Assembly (NCBI RefSeq): GCF_949987515.2
Contig: NC_082692.2
Span: forward strand, 44,050,418 to 44,114,417
DNA from: Delphinus delphis
Taxonomy: Eukaryota > Chordata > Mammalia > Artiodactyla > Delphinidae
Reading direction: 5' to 3'
DNA length: 64,000 bases
Each line of letters begins with the position of its first letter. The stretch's first letter is position 1. This document shows, piece by piece, positions 46,688 to 58,284 of the stretch. Made by a program: the position numbers and the translations under genes. Under the pieces are notes generated by a model. The model searched no databases, had not been told where the DNA came from, and saw only the letters and a list, made by a program, of their open reading frames with translations.

Positions 46688-46765
46688 CAGTTACTTAATT
46701 TTAAATTAAGCTTTTTTTTTAATTGCTTAGAAACTAAAATTACACTTTTACAAATAAACTCCTCA

Positions 46766-46810
46766 TATAATACTGTAAATCAACTATACTTCAATTAAAT
46801 ATAAAATAAT
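46766..46810 (+). mobile_element. About 45 bp L1 3' tip
   Basis: 'tactgtaaatcaactatact' then TCAATTAAAT is the terminal L1 3' UTR, followed by an AATA-rich tail. Either an extreme truncation or an old remnant. Confidence 0.65.
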
Positions 46811-48340
46811 AAAAAATAAGTAAAAGAAACTCAAATGTTTTTACCTGCTTTAAGAAAGATCATAACTAATTCTAATTAAGATAAGAATTTACTAATAGGT
46901 CTAAATTTTTTTTCAGAAAAAAGTCTAAAAACAGAAGAAAATGTAACCCCAAAACATAAACTATATTCCACAAAAGGAGAAAAAATCCTGATGTAAGGCT
47001 GATAAGGGGCAAAATTTTTCAAAGGGCAAATCTAAACCAAAATCTATTTGCCAAAAAAATAACTTCTAATCTTCTAAAACACTTATGCTAAATAAAGTTG
47101 ACTAATGTTTTAAATATGGGACATCATCGAAGACCTCAAATTCTTCTGTGAAACACTGAATAGAAACAGTTACAACATGGTCTGAGTATCTTCAAACCTC
47201 AGAATAACATACATTTAAACATCTCTTGATGCAACTATACTCACTTCATTTGAGCTGTTCACTTATGAAGCAAATATTTTTAAATCCTATTTTAATATAT
47301 TTAATTCTTATGCTACTTAAATATGTATTTGCCTAAACAAACTACAAACACTAAAAATATTCCAGCTCTTTTATCCCTCAACAGCCCATCTTCTCAAATA
47401 ACATAAATGAAATCACTATCTTTCATTACTCATTTTTTAAAGTTGTTGAGACTAAACATGCTTTCTGTATCACTAACTCAAGCTGGTTCCCAAAGAGAAA
47501 ATAATTAAGGACATGAATATAACTGTAATGATATCAACACACAAACTAAATTACTCATTATGATTTATTATTACATTTATTATGTAAATATAAGTGAATA
47601 TAGGGAAAGTGTGCTTCTATATGACTTCATTTTTGAAGTATAAAATTCATGTCTGTGAAAAATGAGCAAAGAAAATGAGCTATTTCCCTTTAAATTTTAT
47701 TTTTACTGTTACACAGGGTATTTCTATGTGAAATACGCGCTGTGTCTTACTAAATAAACAAGAAGCAAAAAGCACTCTTTGATCAAAATCCTTCCACAAA
47801 TGGACGGATTGAGAGAATGACAGAATGCTTCTATTTGGGGCTGTCACTGCATTAAAAATGAGTAGAGAACATCCTGGTGACAGAAGCGGCACCTGCCACT
47901 GACAGTCCTTCCAAGCAGGATCTGACCTATTCAGTCCATGACAGACCAGAGAAACACTTTACTGCCACCTCCCCTTCAGCCCCGCTCACAACAGCACTTG
48001 TCAACAACACTCACAGCTGTGTTCTTTGCGAAAGAAACCCTAACTGACCACACAACACAACTACCCAAAGCAAACCCTGAACAACGGGAAACCAATCTGA
48101 TATCAGCCAGAATCTAAGAGGACTCCAAGGCTGATTCTAGAGGTATATTTTGGTCAATGTATCTCATGCTATCCTAAGAAGCTGAGTTGCTCAATCAAAA
48201 TATTACTAAACAAAAATAGGGGCAACATATACGCTGCAAGGTTTCATCTGTTTGTTTAGTGATACCCCCACCATGTTCCAAAAATGATTTGAGGTTACTT
48301 ACAAAATTACAGCAAGACATTATAAAACAGAAGTGGGACT
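46811..48340. other. Unassigned 1.5 kb
   Basis: AT-rich; no gene or confident repeat. Confidence 0.5.
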
Positions 48341-48344
48341 GGGG

Positions 48345-48555
48345 TAGAGACAGCAGTGTAGGCAGGAGATACGGGGGCAGGAATCACCACTCTGCCACTC
48401 GCTACATCCCCGTGTGACCTTGGGAGATGCTGGGCCAGTCCCTCACCCTCTCTGCATACCCATTTCCTCATCTGAAAAATGGGAAGGATGAAACGTACCT
48501 GGTGGGGCCGTTGTGCAAAATAACATGTGTAAAGCATCTAAGAGTGCCTGGCAAG
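48345..48555 (+). mobile_element. MIR SINE
   Basis: 'actctgccactcgctacat' then CCCCGTGTGACCTTGGG, 'ccatttcctcatctgaaaaa' then TGGG, and 'gtgtaaagcatctaagagtg' then CCTGGCAAG: nearly the whole MIR in order. Confidence 0.88.
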
Positions 48556-48559
48556 TCGT

Positions 48560-49147
48560 ATCTTTTACAAAAATGTCAGCCTAGGGAGGAAAGGTGGGGA
48601 GGGAACAAGACTAGGAACAGAAAACAATCCATATATAGGACCAGCACACACAGCCCTCTCTAATGTGCTATGTAATAAGTCGTATTTTTATTTTATCCAT
48701 ACTTACCATTGAAACAATGTATAAAAATTCAAATTTAAAACTGTGGGCATTTGTACCCATCCTATTGCTACAGGACAAGACAGCTTTATGTCTTGTATAT
48801 GATGTCTTGACTGGCCAAATCAATTAAGCACTGTCTACAGCTGACATGCGTTTGCCACATCTTGCCAAAAAGGAGTGTGACTGATTCAGGCAATTCTGAC
48901 AGCACAGTGGGAGTGCTCCACTTTTAGAACTGGGTGAAAGGTCTGTGCACATGCCCTTTGAAGACGATCCCCACAAAGAGGAATGGAAGATCCCCTGAAG
49001 CCCCAAACCAGGCACCTCCACCTCTCCTAACTTGAGGGCTTGAGGCCACTGCTGAGGACAAGGGGAGTGCAAATGAGGTTGAACTGGAACAGCGAACCCT
49101 GAAAGTAAACTATAAAATATTGTAAACATCCGATTTCCCACTCTTTA
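48560..49147. other. No recognised feature
   Basis: A 105-codon antisense frame (48824-49141) has no recognised domain. Confidence 0.5.
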
Positions 49148-49325
49148 GGGAACTCTACTCAATACTCTTTAATAACCTATATGGGAAAAGAATCTGAAAA
49201 AGAATGGATATATGTATACGTAAGTATAACTGAACCACTCTGCTGTACACCTGAAACTAACACAACATTGTAAATCAACTCTATCCCAATGTAAAATAAA
49301 AATTAAATTAAAAAACTAATAAAAA
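49148..49325 (+). mobile_element. L1 3' end fragment
   Basis: Starts 'gggaactctactcaatact' and runs to the L1 3' end with an A-rich tail, about 180 bp. Confidence 0.87.
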
Positions 49326-49329
49326 ATAT

Positions 49330-50588
49330 TTTAGTCAATGACTCAGATAATAGTATCAATTATATTAAAATAAAAAGCACTGCAAAGTCATTATATAAAA
49401 TGTATTTTAACCTATTAACAAATATTTGCTAGCATCTAAACAGATACAGACATTCAGGACACAATAATTCCTTCATCTGATTTAGGTGCTGGGTAGTAAA
49501 ATGACCGAAGGTTAAGGCCTCCTGCCCCAACCCTGAACAAAATGAGGACTGAGTAGTTTACTTCATCTTTCTTTCTTCCTCTGCTTTCCATGAGAATTTA
49601 TGGTTCCAATAATAAATGTCTGTACAGGGCATCCCTGAGTTTTGATCACAAGGGTAACTTTAGGAGAGAGAAATGAACACCCTAAAAGGTCTCATCCATG
49701 TCACAGGCCCATTCCTTTCTCCCTAAAACTGCCTGCTGACTTTGCTCCAGTTTTTTATCACCTTTTAATGAATTCAGTTCTCTAACAAAGTCACAGGGAA
49801 TGAGGGGTTAATGAACGGATGGAAATTTATGATCCCTGGGAAACAGCTTACCTGATATTTTTTAGCATCCCATAAAGCCAAATGAATGTGGAAAGAAGCT
49901 CACTACTCCTGCAGGAGGACAGTGAGACCCGCGTCTCTACAGCCCCTTAGACACACCCTGCTTCACAAGGAGAGGAGGCTGCCTCGCCTTCACGTTACAC
50001 AGGTCAAGCACAGTGAGCTGGCAGAGCCCCCAAGAGCTGGGTCACATGTGACAGCCCTCACCTGTGTCCCACAAGCATCGTTACAGGCCTGCACATTGAC
50101 GTGTGGCAACAGCCTCCAGTAACAACCATGCTGGTTGCTCGTTGGCCTCCTGACAGTTTATCAACGAGTCTCACCTATAAAATAAAGGGCCAAAAGAGTC
50201 CCCCACCTGTGTGAGGGCTCGCACAGGTTGGTGAGCAGGAAACACTCAACAAGCCTCGAAGTTCCCCGTCTGTTAGTCTATGTCTCCCTTAATTTCAAAT
50301 GTCGCATTTCCAGAAATATATTCGAAGTAGAAGAAGAAACGGTTTATTTTGCTTTTCAGATGAAGATGAAAGATGTTCTTAATATATACGTATTTGGATA
50401 ACTGAAAAGCAATTTCTGAGAATAAGACTTCTGATGCGATACTGCAGGACTGATGTTTCATTTTTTTTAATAGCCTTAGTATTTTATCACTAAACTCCAA
50501 ATACCAGTATTTCCAAACTCCATATTTCCTTTGAATATTTTCCCCCATTTTAACTCAAAACAGCACAATGCACATTAGCCATATTTGT
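49330..50588. other. Unassigned 1.26 kb
   Basis: No gene or confident repeat. The frames at 49886-50122 and 50273-50548 (antisense) have no motif. Confidence 0.5.
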
Positions 50589-50589
50589 C

Positions 50590-50927
50590 AAACATTTTTA
50601 AATTTTTAAAAATTTTTTTAAATTAATTAATTTATTTATTTGTGGCTGCATTGGGTCTTTGTTGCTGCGTGTGGGCTTTCTCTAGTTGTGGTGAGCGGGG
50701 GCTTCTCTTGTTGCGGAGCACGGGCTCTAGGCGAGCAGGCTTCAGTAGTTGTGGCGCGTGGTCTCAGCAGTTGTAGCTCGCAGGCTCTAGAGCACAGGCT
50801 CAGTAGTTTTGGTGCACGGGCTTAGTTGCTCCGTGGCATGTGGGATCTTCCTGGACCAGGACTTGAACCCGTGTACCCTGCATTGGCAGGCTGATTCTTA
50901 ACCACTGCGCCACTAGGGGAAGCCCCT
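50590..50927 (-). mobile_element. CHR-1 type SINE, antisense
   Basis: Antisense body with repeated 'cagtagttgtgg/cagcagttgtag' units, a B-box complement, and the head complement 'gccactaggggaagcccc'. The tail is antisense AATAAATTAATTAA. Confidence 0.92.
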
Positions 50928-51084
50928 GTCATACTTTTTTTTTAATTAAATCATATTTATGTGTTAAAAGAAATCATGATGATTTTTCTAAAGGTTAGAG
51001 GACACCATCTCTGGTCTCCATTATGATCAACTAATATAGAAGAAGTTGTGCTATCTGGTATTTTATCAGAAAGTTCTAAAAATT

Positions 51085-51532
51085 TCTGTGGCAGGATATC
51101 TTAGAAAACTAAGATATCCACACCCTAATCTGCAGAACCTGTAAATACATTACCATCCATGGAAAAGAGAATTTGCAAAAGGTCAAAAGGCCTTGAGACA
51201 GGGAGATCAGCCTCCAATTACCTGGGAGGACCCAGCGTCATCCCAGGGGTCCTCACAGAGGGAGGGTAGATATGACAAAGACACAGAGGTGGAAGTGGCT
51301 TGGCCATGAGCCAAGGAAAGAGGGCAGCTTCTAGAATCCAGAAAAGGCAAGGAAACAGATTCTTCTCCCCTCCAACACTCAGAAGGGACAGCTCCGCTGA
51401 CACCTAGATTTTAACAAGACCCACTTTGGACTGCTGACCACCAAGGCTGCTTGATAATACATGTGTGTTATATAAGCCGCTAAGTTGGTGGTAATTTGTT
51501 ACAGCAGCAGTAGGAAACTAACACCAGTTCCT
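51085..51532 (+). mobile_element. MaLR-like solo LTR
   Basis: 'atatccacaccctaatctg' then CAGAACCTGTAAATA, 'gggagatcagcctccaatta' and, at the 3' end, 'gccgctaagttggtggta' then ATTTGTTACAGCAGC, all in the order of MLT1/MaLR-class LTRs. No internal coding part adjoins. The subfamily is not certain. Confidence 0.6.
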
Positions 51533-51534
51533 TC

Positions 51535-53320
51535 TGGAGAAAATTGCCCTTTTTGTTTTTTAACAAGAACGAGTGCTATCTATCATGAAAGGAAGGGCGG
51601 GAGGGAGGAAAAGTAAGGGTAGGAAGGAAAGGTTCCTGCCTCCTGAGGACTCAGCAAAGGAAACAGGTACCGGAGTAAAGCATAGTGTTTTTACCTGTGA
51701 TGGGCTAGTCTATGGCAGGAGGAGTGACTAGGACAGACCGAAGGAGAAGAGCCATTAACCTCTGCAGGATTTAACACCCCTTTTACTCTATCTGTGCTCC
51801 ACCCTTCACCACCTCCCAAATGAATTACACTTAATAAGTAATAATTTTTCTTTTCAATTAGACATATTGCATAGTCAATCAGATACGTTCATCAACACAG
51901 AACTCAGAATAAATTAATATAACTTCAGCTTAAAAAAAAAAAGAACTTGATAATCTGACCAACCTTATTTGGGAGGTTTCTGGAATACAGAGAAGGGTCC
52001 AGACCCCAAGAGTTTCAAGTGCTCTGATACGTAAGCCCCGACAGAGAGAATATGATTACCTTTCAGTAAATTGTATACTTTCTAAAGGAACCCGCTCCAC
52101 GCCATCTCCCCCAGGTGCTGAAAAAGACAGCTTTCATTTTAATCGTAATGCATGTACACACTTGGGCTGGATCTGACCCCGGGTCACCATCATTCAATCA
52201 ACGTTTGTCCCTTTTCCTTCTTCTTCCCCTTACTGCCTTTTCTATCTTCAGAAGGAAATACTACTGTAAGTCCCTGATTGCCCACACCAAGAGATGACAA
52301 GTCTATTAACATCACCAAAACGCTTTTTTCAAACCAACTCAAAAAGCTCTAATTCCTAATCTCCAAAATTCAGCTGTCAGCACCCAAAAACATTATTCTG
52401 ATATGTTTCACCATATCTCGAGGTAATTCACAACATCCTTCAGAAGTCCCCGTGAGCTCAGAGGTGGCCAAAATTACATCTTCCAGAGAGAAGGAAGAGA
52501 TGGAAAGCTGAGAAAAGACACACTGTGAAACATCAGTCTCTGAACGGTCCAGGGTGTACTGTGCATTCCTCAAAAAGGTTTGTAGATAAGCAGCTCGATG
52601 CATTAAAACTTCACTACCTGTAACCTAAAGGCTCTAGAAATTTCATAGCAATTTCTCATAATTCCACTAGGTCTCAAATTTAGGAATATCAATTTTACAT
52701 ACTGAAATTACATAAAACAGCATATACTGATTCTTAATTATAATTAAGAAAAAAACTGATTAGGCCTCCTCATCCTTGTTTGAACTTAGGATTTTTTAAT
52801 AATAAAATGTCTCTAACAATACAGTAAGAAACACTTTCCTGAAAATTTTCCTTTCTTTAATTAAGGCAACATTAGAAAATAGCCTTATATAAGGAAAAGG
52901 TCAAGAAATCTTTATATATGCTTCATTAAGACACGTAAAAAATTAACAGGAATAAAATGGTCTTTATGGAGCCCTGATCTGGGTCAGGTATTCTGCAAGG
53001 CTGGGACTGATATCACAGAGAGGAGAATGGACACTGTCCCTGCTTTCACTGCCCACAGGCCATGGCCAGTTCTCATGAATTGCCTATTGAAATCACTGGG
53101 CTGTTTTTCTACTGGAGAGAGTGCTGCTTTTCTTGCTGATTTACATAAACACTTCATATGTTAAAGACAGTAACACTTTATCATAAATGAAAATTCAAAT
53201 CAAATCTAAACAATTACTGAAACAAGTTATAAAATAACTCTGAAGAATGAGTAGTTTTACTTAAAATTTATCATAGCTACGATGGCCTCATGTTCAAGAA
53301 TATCTTTAACCTCAAGAGGC
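51535..53320. other. Unassigned 1.8 kb
   Basis: Contains a perfect 20 bp palindrome (ttcttaattataattaagaa, 52731-52750) and an ancient repeat trace at about 52965-53060. No gene seen. Confidence 0.5.
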
Positions 53321-53324
53321 AGTA

Positions 53325-53565
53325 CTGCAAGAGGGTTAAGAGGACAGGCTCTAGGAACAGGTGGCCTGGTTCTGAACCCCAGCTCAGCTACCCTCAAACC
53401 ATGACCTGGGCAATTACTACACTTCTATGTGCCTCCACTTTATCAACTGCATAATGGAGATTATCTAACACCTACTTCATAGGGTTAATCTGAAGATGAC
53501 ATACTTCATGCAGAACACTTAGACTATGCCTGGCAGATAGTATGTGCTCAATAAATGTTACCTAT
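53325..53565 (+). mobile_element. MIR SINE, nearly complete
   Basis: 'gggttaagaggacaggctct', 'cctggttctgaaccccagct', 'ctatgtgcctccactttatc', 'catagggttaatctgaagat' and 'tatgcctggcagatagtatg' then TGCTCAATAAATG span the full MIR. Confidence 0.92.
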
Positions 53566-53569
53566 TTTC

Positions 53570-54675
53570 AGCAGTAGGCTAGCTTCAGTGAACTGCTGAA
53601 TTTCCAGAATTTTGTTAGCCAATTGTTAACTACAGCCATCATTAAAAAATTAAATTACCTAAAGCTACAATTAACCACGTTACATTAAAACCAAGATAAT
53701 AAATATTCACAACTTGTCACTTACTAATGATGTCACTACATTTTACTATTTACATCTATGGCACCTGCATGGTGGAAGCACCAGGTCATGGTGAGATACT
53801 ATACCTCTCTTTCCAACTCTGCATTCAGTGATGTCAAACTGGTACCCTGAAATCAATCATGGTGAAAATACTTACACCATGGAAAAGCACAAATGCTATA
53901 AATCAAGACTTTATCCTGGAAGAATCGGTTGTCAAAAATTTACCAGCACACTACTGCCTGTTATTACAGATTTATTATAATAAATCATCTTTCATTTCTT
54001 TCCTTTTCACAGGAAAAAAAGAAAGGGTGGCAAATCAAAATGTTAGTTATCTCTAGTCTCCTTGTCCCTACGTGGTAGTGTGTATACAAACCTGACTGCC
54101 AAGTTCAGGTTCCTTTTCAAAACTGTGTCCCCAAAGAACCACATACCCTTGTGTATAACTATGCCAGCCTTGCCTTTTCTGCACTGCCAAAGCCAGATGG
54201 AGTCAATATTCTTTAAAAATAACAGGACTAATTTGCCATGGTTCAATACGAAGGCCACCTTAAGGAGGTAAAAGTCAAGTGCCAAACCGTCATCAGATAC
54301 AATCAATACATATCTGAAAATTGTTTTGACCTTCTGACATTACTTCGCAAGTCAAGTCAATATCAAACAGTCACTCCGGCTGAAACACAAATATAAACTT
54401 CCAGAATAATGGTCAAGCACTCAACTGTCTCCCAACTGCTCAGTGTCTATCTCTGTTAGGACCTAATGCAATACAGGATAATGTGTTCAGAGGGACCAAC
54501 TAAATGTTCCAATTCAAGCCAAAAGTATGGCAGAATCTACACAGCACAGAACAAAGCCTGCAAGAAAACAGGCTGCTGGGCCCTAAGACTCACACTACGT
54601 GGTCGGGCCCAGGAAGAAGAGAAGTACAGCACATGCATCTGGGTGCTTCGAAGTACAAAGACAGTATGATTAAGT
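53570..54675. other. Unassigned 1.1 kb
   Basis: No gene or repeat I can support. Short overlapping frames at 54043-54306 have no recognised domain. Confidence 0.5.
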
Positions 54676-54679
54676 GGGA

Positions 54680-54810
54680 AATGCTACAAAGTAGAATTCC
54701 TGGGCTCCAGTTCTAACTAGTTCAAAGAGCTTAATATCTCTGAGCCCAATTCTTCTCAGTCATAAAATGCAAACACTAAATGATGCAATCTCAGCTCTAT
54801 GATTCTGCTC
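54680..54810 (+). mobile_element. MIR-like fragment
   Basis: 'cctgggctccagttctaact', 'cttaatatctctgagccca' and 'ctcagtcataaaatgcaaa' follow the MIR core order. Confidence 0.5.
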
Positions 54811-55244
54811 TATTTTTCTGAGTAAATGTGCTGTTGCTAAAAAAAGAATCCTTCCCTCCTCCCCACCTGACTATGGTAACATCCTTTTATTAAACTGACT
54901 CAAGTTTAAATATCACATAAATAGAAACATTTATGTTAATGTGAAAATACTGAAATCTATGTGTCATGTCTTCATTCTCTGGCTGTATAATGATGCTCTC
55001 GTCTCAGGGTCATACTAACACGAAAGCAACACATGAACTGGGACCATGCTTTTTCCTTCCCAAACTTTCACCAGCCAAGTCCAGAGTACCCACCAAACAG
55101 AAAGAACATAATAAACGTTTAGATGAATTGTATATGCAGGACTTTGAGGGTTTTAAGTCTACATTTCTATAATCCATCTAGTTGTAACAAAAGAAAATTT
55201 ATGCACAAGCTATATGCACATGAGCCTTCTTTAAAGAGTAAAGG
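54811..55244. other. No recognised feature
   Basis: Unique-looking sequence; nothing supported. Confidence 0.5.
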
Positions 55245-55245
55245 A

Positions 55246-55590
55246 GGGCTTCCTGGTGGTACAGTGGTTAAGAATCCACCTGCCAATGCACAGGACATGG
55301 GTTTGAGCCCTGGTCCAGGAAGATTCCACATGCCACAGAGCAACTAAGCCCATGCGCCACAACTGCTGAGCCCGTGTGCCACAACTGCTGAGCCCGTGTG
55401 CCACAACTACTGAAGCCCTTGCACCTAGAGCCCGTATTCTGCAACAAGAGAAGCCACCGCAATGAGAAGCCGTGCACTGCAATGAAGAGTAGCCCTCACT
55501 TGCCACAACTAGAGAAAGCCTGCATGCAGCAATGAAGACCCAATGCAGTCAAAAACAAATAGATAAAATAAATAAATTAAAAAAAAATAA
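55246..55590 (+). mobile_element. CHR-1 type SINE with extra internal repeat
   Basis: Head 'gggcttcctggtggtacagt', B-box-like GGTTTGAGCCC, three successive 'gccacaactgctga/gccacaactactga' units where the copies at 8.6 and 35.8 kb show two, and an AATAAATTAAAA tail. A possible short TSD (aaaggagg / aaaggagg) flanks it. Confidence 0.92.
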
Positions 55591-55604
55591 AAACAGAGAA
55601 AAGG

Positions 55605-56620
55605 AGGACCTTCCACCTCTGGGCACGATGGAGGAATAGGAACTGGATTCATTCTCCCACTTGACACAACTATATTTGTCTCTAAAAAGAGAGACAAAAT
55701 TTATGGAACCACAGATTTGGATGTTACACAATAGACAGAACAGCCAACAGTGATTTCTGAGAAAAGGGAAACAAACAAGGTGAGCCTTTATCACACCCCA
55801 CCCCAGCAAACTGCGTGGAGTGAGTTTCCAGGTTACAGTGCAGGCGCTGGGGGAACTGGGGTCGGGGAGGGAGAAGGTGGTCTCTCTCAGAGGAGGAGAC
55901 AGCTCACCTGAGGAGGTCAAGACCATCAGAAATTTCAGTGCAGAGAACAGGAAAGAGCTGCACAAAGACCACGTCTGGAGATACACAAGGGGTTGCATTT
56001 ACCTGAGGTGTGTACATATGTATAAGGAAACTACCAGAGCCAGGTGAAGAACCACCAGAAAAGAGCAGGCAGAATGCAAAAGGGTGCTGCCTCAGTCGTG
56101 GGGAAAATAAGCCCTAGGCTAAAGCAGATCTGGTCCTGCCTAACAAAGCTTAAAAAGCAAACCTTAAAAGGGTCAGTCTATTGTGAATACTTAACTGTAT
56201 CACAAACAAAACTCAAAAACACTTAAAAGAAGATTAAAAAAATTCAGCACCCAACTAAGTAAAATTAACAATGTCTGGCATCTACACAAAAAATTACCAG
56301 ACATGCAGTGAAGCTGGAAAATGTGACCATAATGTGGAGAAACAGTAATCAAAGGAACAGACCCAGAAAATGACACAAAAAGTAGAAGCAGTAGACTGGG
56401 ATATTAAAACAGCTATTATTAATATACTCCACGTGTCCAAAAAGATAGAGAAAAGCATAAGCATATTAAGGAGAGACACAGAAGATACAAAAGAAGTGAA
56501 AAAAAACCCAAACTGACCTTCTAGAGATGAAAAATATACTGCAGAGCATTAACAACAGATTAGAAACTGAAAAGAAAGTATTAATGAACCTTAGGACAGA
56601 GTAACTCTATTTAGCTTTAT
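55605..56620 (+). mobile_element. Old L1 5' region (5' UTR to ORF1 start)
   Basis: 'gatggaggaataggaactgg' at the start, then a long non-coding stretch, then 'agattagaaactgaaaaga' coiled-coil-like sequence near 56560. This order resembles the 5' UTR and ORF1 start of an L1M-age element. It is isolated from any ORF2 or 3' end. Tentative. Confidence 0.45.
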
Positions 56621-56669
56621 TAAGAAACTGAATTCAGAAAATCTTAAAGCCCAAACACTCAATAGAAAT

Positions 56670-57105
56670 TCATTCATTCAATCAGTTAAAAAACGAAATA
56701 ATTATTAAGCATTTACAATATTCCAAGTACCATGATAAGCACTAGAAATATTTAAAAGACTTAAAAAATATTTGCTATAGTTTCCCAACTTGTCAAAACT
56801 ATTCAATATTCCCTTATGTGATGATCCTATAAACAAATATGCAATTCATTTTCCTCCGTCTCCCTGCTGTATATCTATATCACCTATTAGTATTAGGTAT
56901 TCCCTTCTAACCCTGGGGTTATGTTATATTCCAATCCACAGAAAAAGAAAATGTTGTACTATAACAGGGCTCTCCTATGACTTCTGTATTCCTGCTTGTC
57001 AGAGAAATAAAAGCTTATGAGAGAAGCTAAGAAATACAGGGCATGCTGGCCTCACCAGGTAAAGGGTGTAAGAAAGTCACTCAATGGATACTTTATTCAT
57101 ACTGC
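56670..57105. other. Mostly unassigned; ancient repeat trace
   Basis: About 56670-56750 resembles an ancient repeat ('attaagcatttacaatatt', 'gataagcactagaaat'). No gene. Confidence 0.4.
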
Positions 57106-57109
57106 ATAT

Positions 57110-57260
57110 ACAGCATTGTAATTGTTCCAGAATTCATCTTGCTGGTTTTCCCCAACAGACTGAGATCTCCTAAAACAAAAAGCAACACCATTTTTTTCCA
57201 TCTTTGTGTATGTCATGGGCACTCAATACATTTTCAGATAATTTGTTAAATAAATGAGTA
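57110..57260 (+). mobile_element. L2 LINE 3' end
   Basis: 'gactgagatctcctaaaac', 'catctttgtgtatgtcatgg' then GCACTCAATA and 'tttgttaaataaatgag' match the L2 3' end. Confidence 0.65.
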
Positions 57261-57264
57261 AAAA

Positions 57265-57878
57265 ATGAAGCCATATAAGAAAACAAACAGAACTGTGGCT
57301 AAGGACAGCACTCCTTAGAGACCATGGTTCCATCTGCCTGACTATTTGAGTCAGCACCTTCTCGCCCCACTGGACTTTGCCTGCAAGTGTCTGATCAAAT
57401 CAGATGCTAAGAATGATAGCTGAGGTCATAATGAACCACCTCAGCCATAAGGACCACACAAACCATAGGTCTGTAAATTGTTCATGAAAGTGCCAGATGG
57501 TCTATTAAGCGAATGTCACTTAATACCCACAATGTTGCTTATAAATTATACCTGTCTGATTCACATGGAGGAAGCTATTCTCAAAAACCAGCACTGTTTC
57601 ATCACATACATGCTAATATTTAATAATTTTCTTCTTTTAAACGTTCTACTTTATTTGTGGTGGTATTTATATTTATTACAGAAGTAATAGCTACTTTTTT
57701 TAAATGTCAAACACCGAGATTGAAAAAAAAAAATCTTACCCCCTGGAGTTAACCCTGTTAACAGTTCGGTTTCTAACCTTCATCTCTCTCCCTATGTTTC
57801 AGTATAAATTTTTTTCTTTTTCCTTTTTTTTTAATAAAAATGCCATACACATTATTCCTCTGCCTTTTAATTTTTCTT
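57265..57878. other. No recognised feature
   Basis: Unique-looking sequence; nothing supported. Confidence 0.5.
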
Positions 57879-57889
57879 AATAATACATT

Positions 57890-58103
57890 GGGGGACTTCC
57901 CTGGTGGTCTAGTGGTTAAGACTCCATGCTCCCAGTGAAGGGGGCCCAGGTTCAATCCCTGGTTAGGGAACTAGATCCCACATGCCGCGACTAAGATCTT
58001 GCATGCTGCAACTAAAGGGCTCGCATGCCGCAACGAAGATCGCGTGTGCTGCAACTAAGACCCGGCACGGCCAAATAAATAAATAAATATATTTTTAAAT
58101 AAT
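57890..58103 (+). mobile_element. CHR-related SINE
   Basis: Head GGGACTTCCCTGGTGGTCTAG, GGTTCAATCCC (B box), repeated 'catgctgcaactaa' type units, and an AAATAAATAAAT tail. The TSD aataatacat lies at 57879-57888 and 58104-58113. Confidence 0.92.
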
Positions 58104-58149
58104 AATAATACATCGGTAAAATGTTATGGGTCAATGATTAGACATATAA

Positions 58150-58280
58150 CTCATATTTTTTACTAGTTCCTTAACACTTCAAGGTACAGAAGTATCTAAA
58201 TTTATTCAACTATCCCCTAGTCATTCAGGTTGTTTCTAGTATTTTGCTATCATAAACAATGCCACAATAAATATCTTGAA
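58150..58280 (-). mobile_element. Possible old L1 fragment, antisense
   Basis: 'caggttgtttctagtatttt' then GCTATCATAAACAATGCCACAATAAATATC resembles antisense L1 ORF2 end sequence. Confidence 0.5.
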
Positions 58281-58284
58281 TTCT

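Noticed and set aside
55549..55998. 149-codon antisense frame
   Set aside because: Spans the tail of a CHR-1 SINE and a putative old L1 5' region; no recognised domain.
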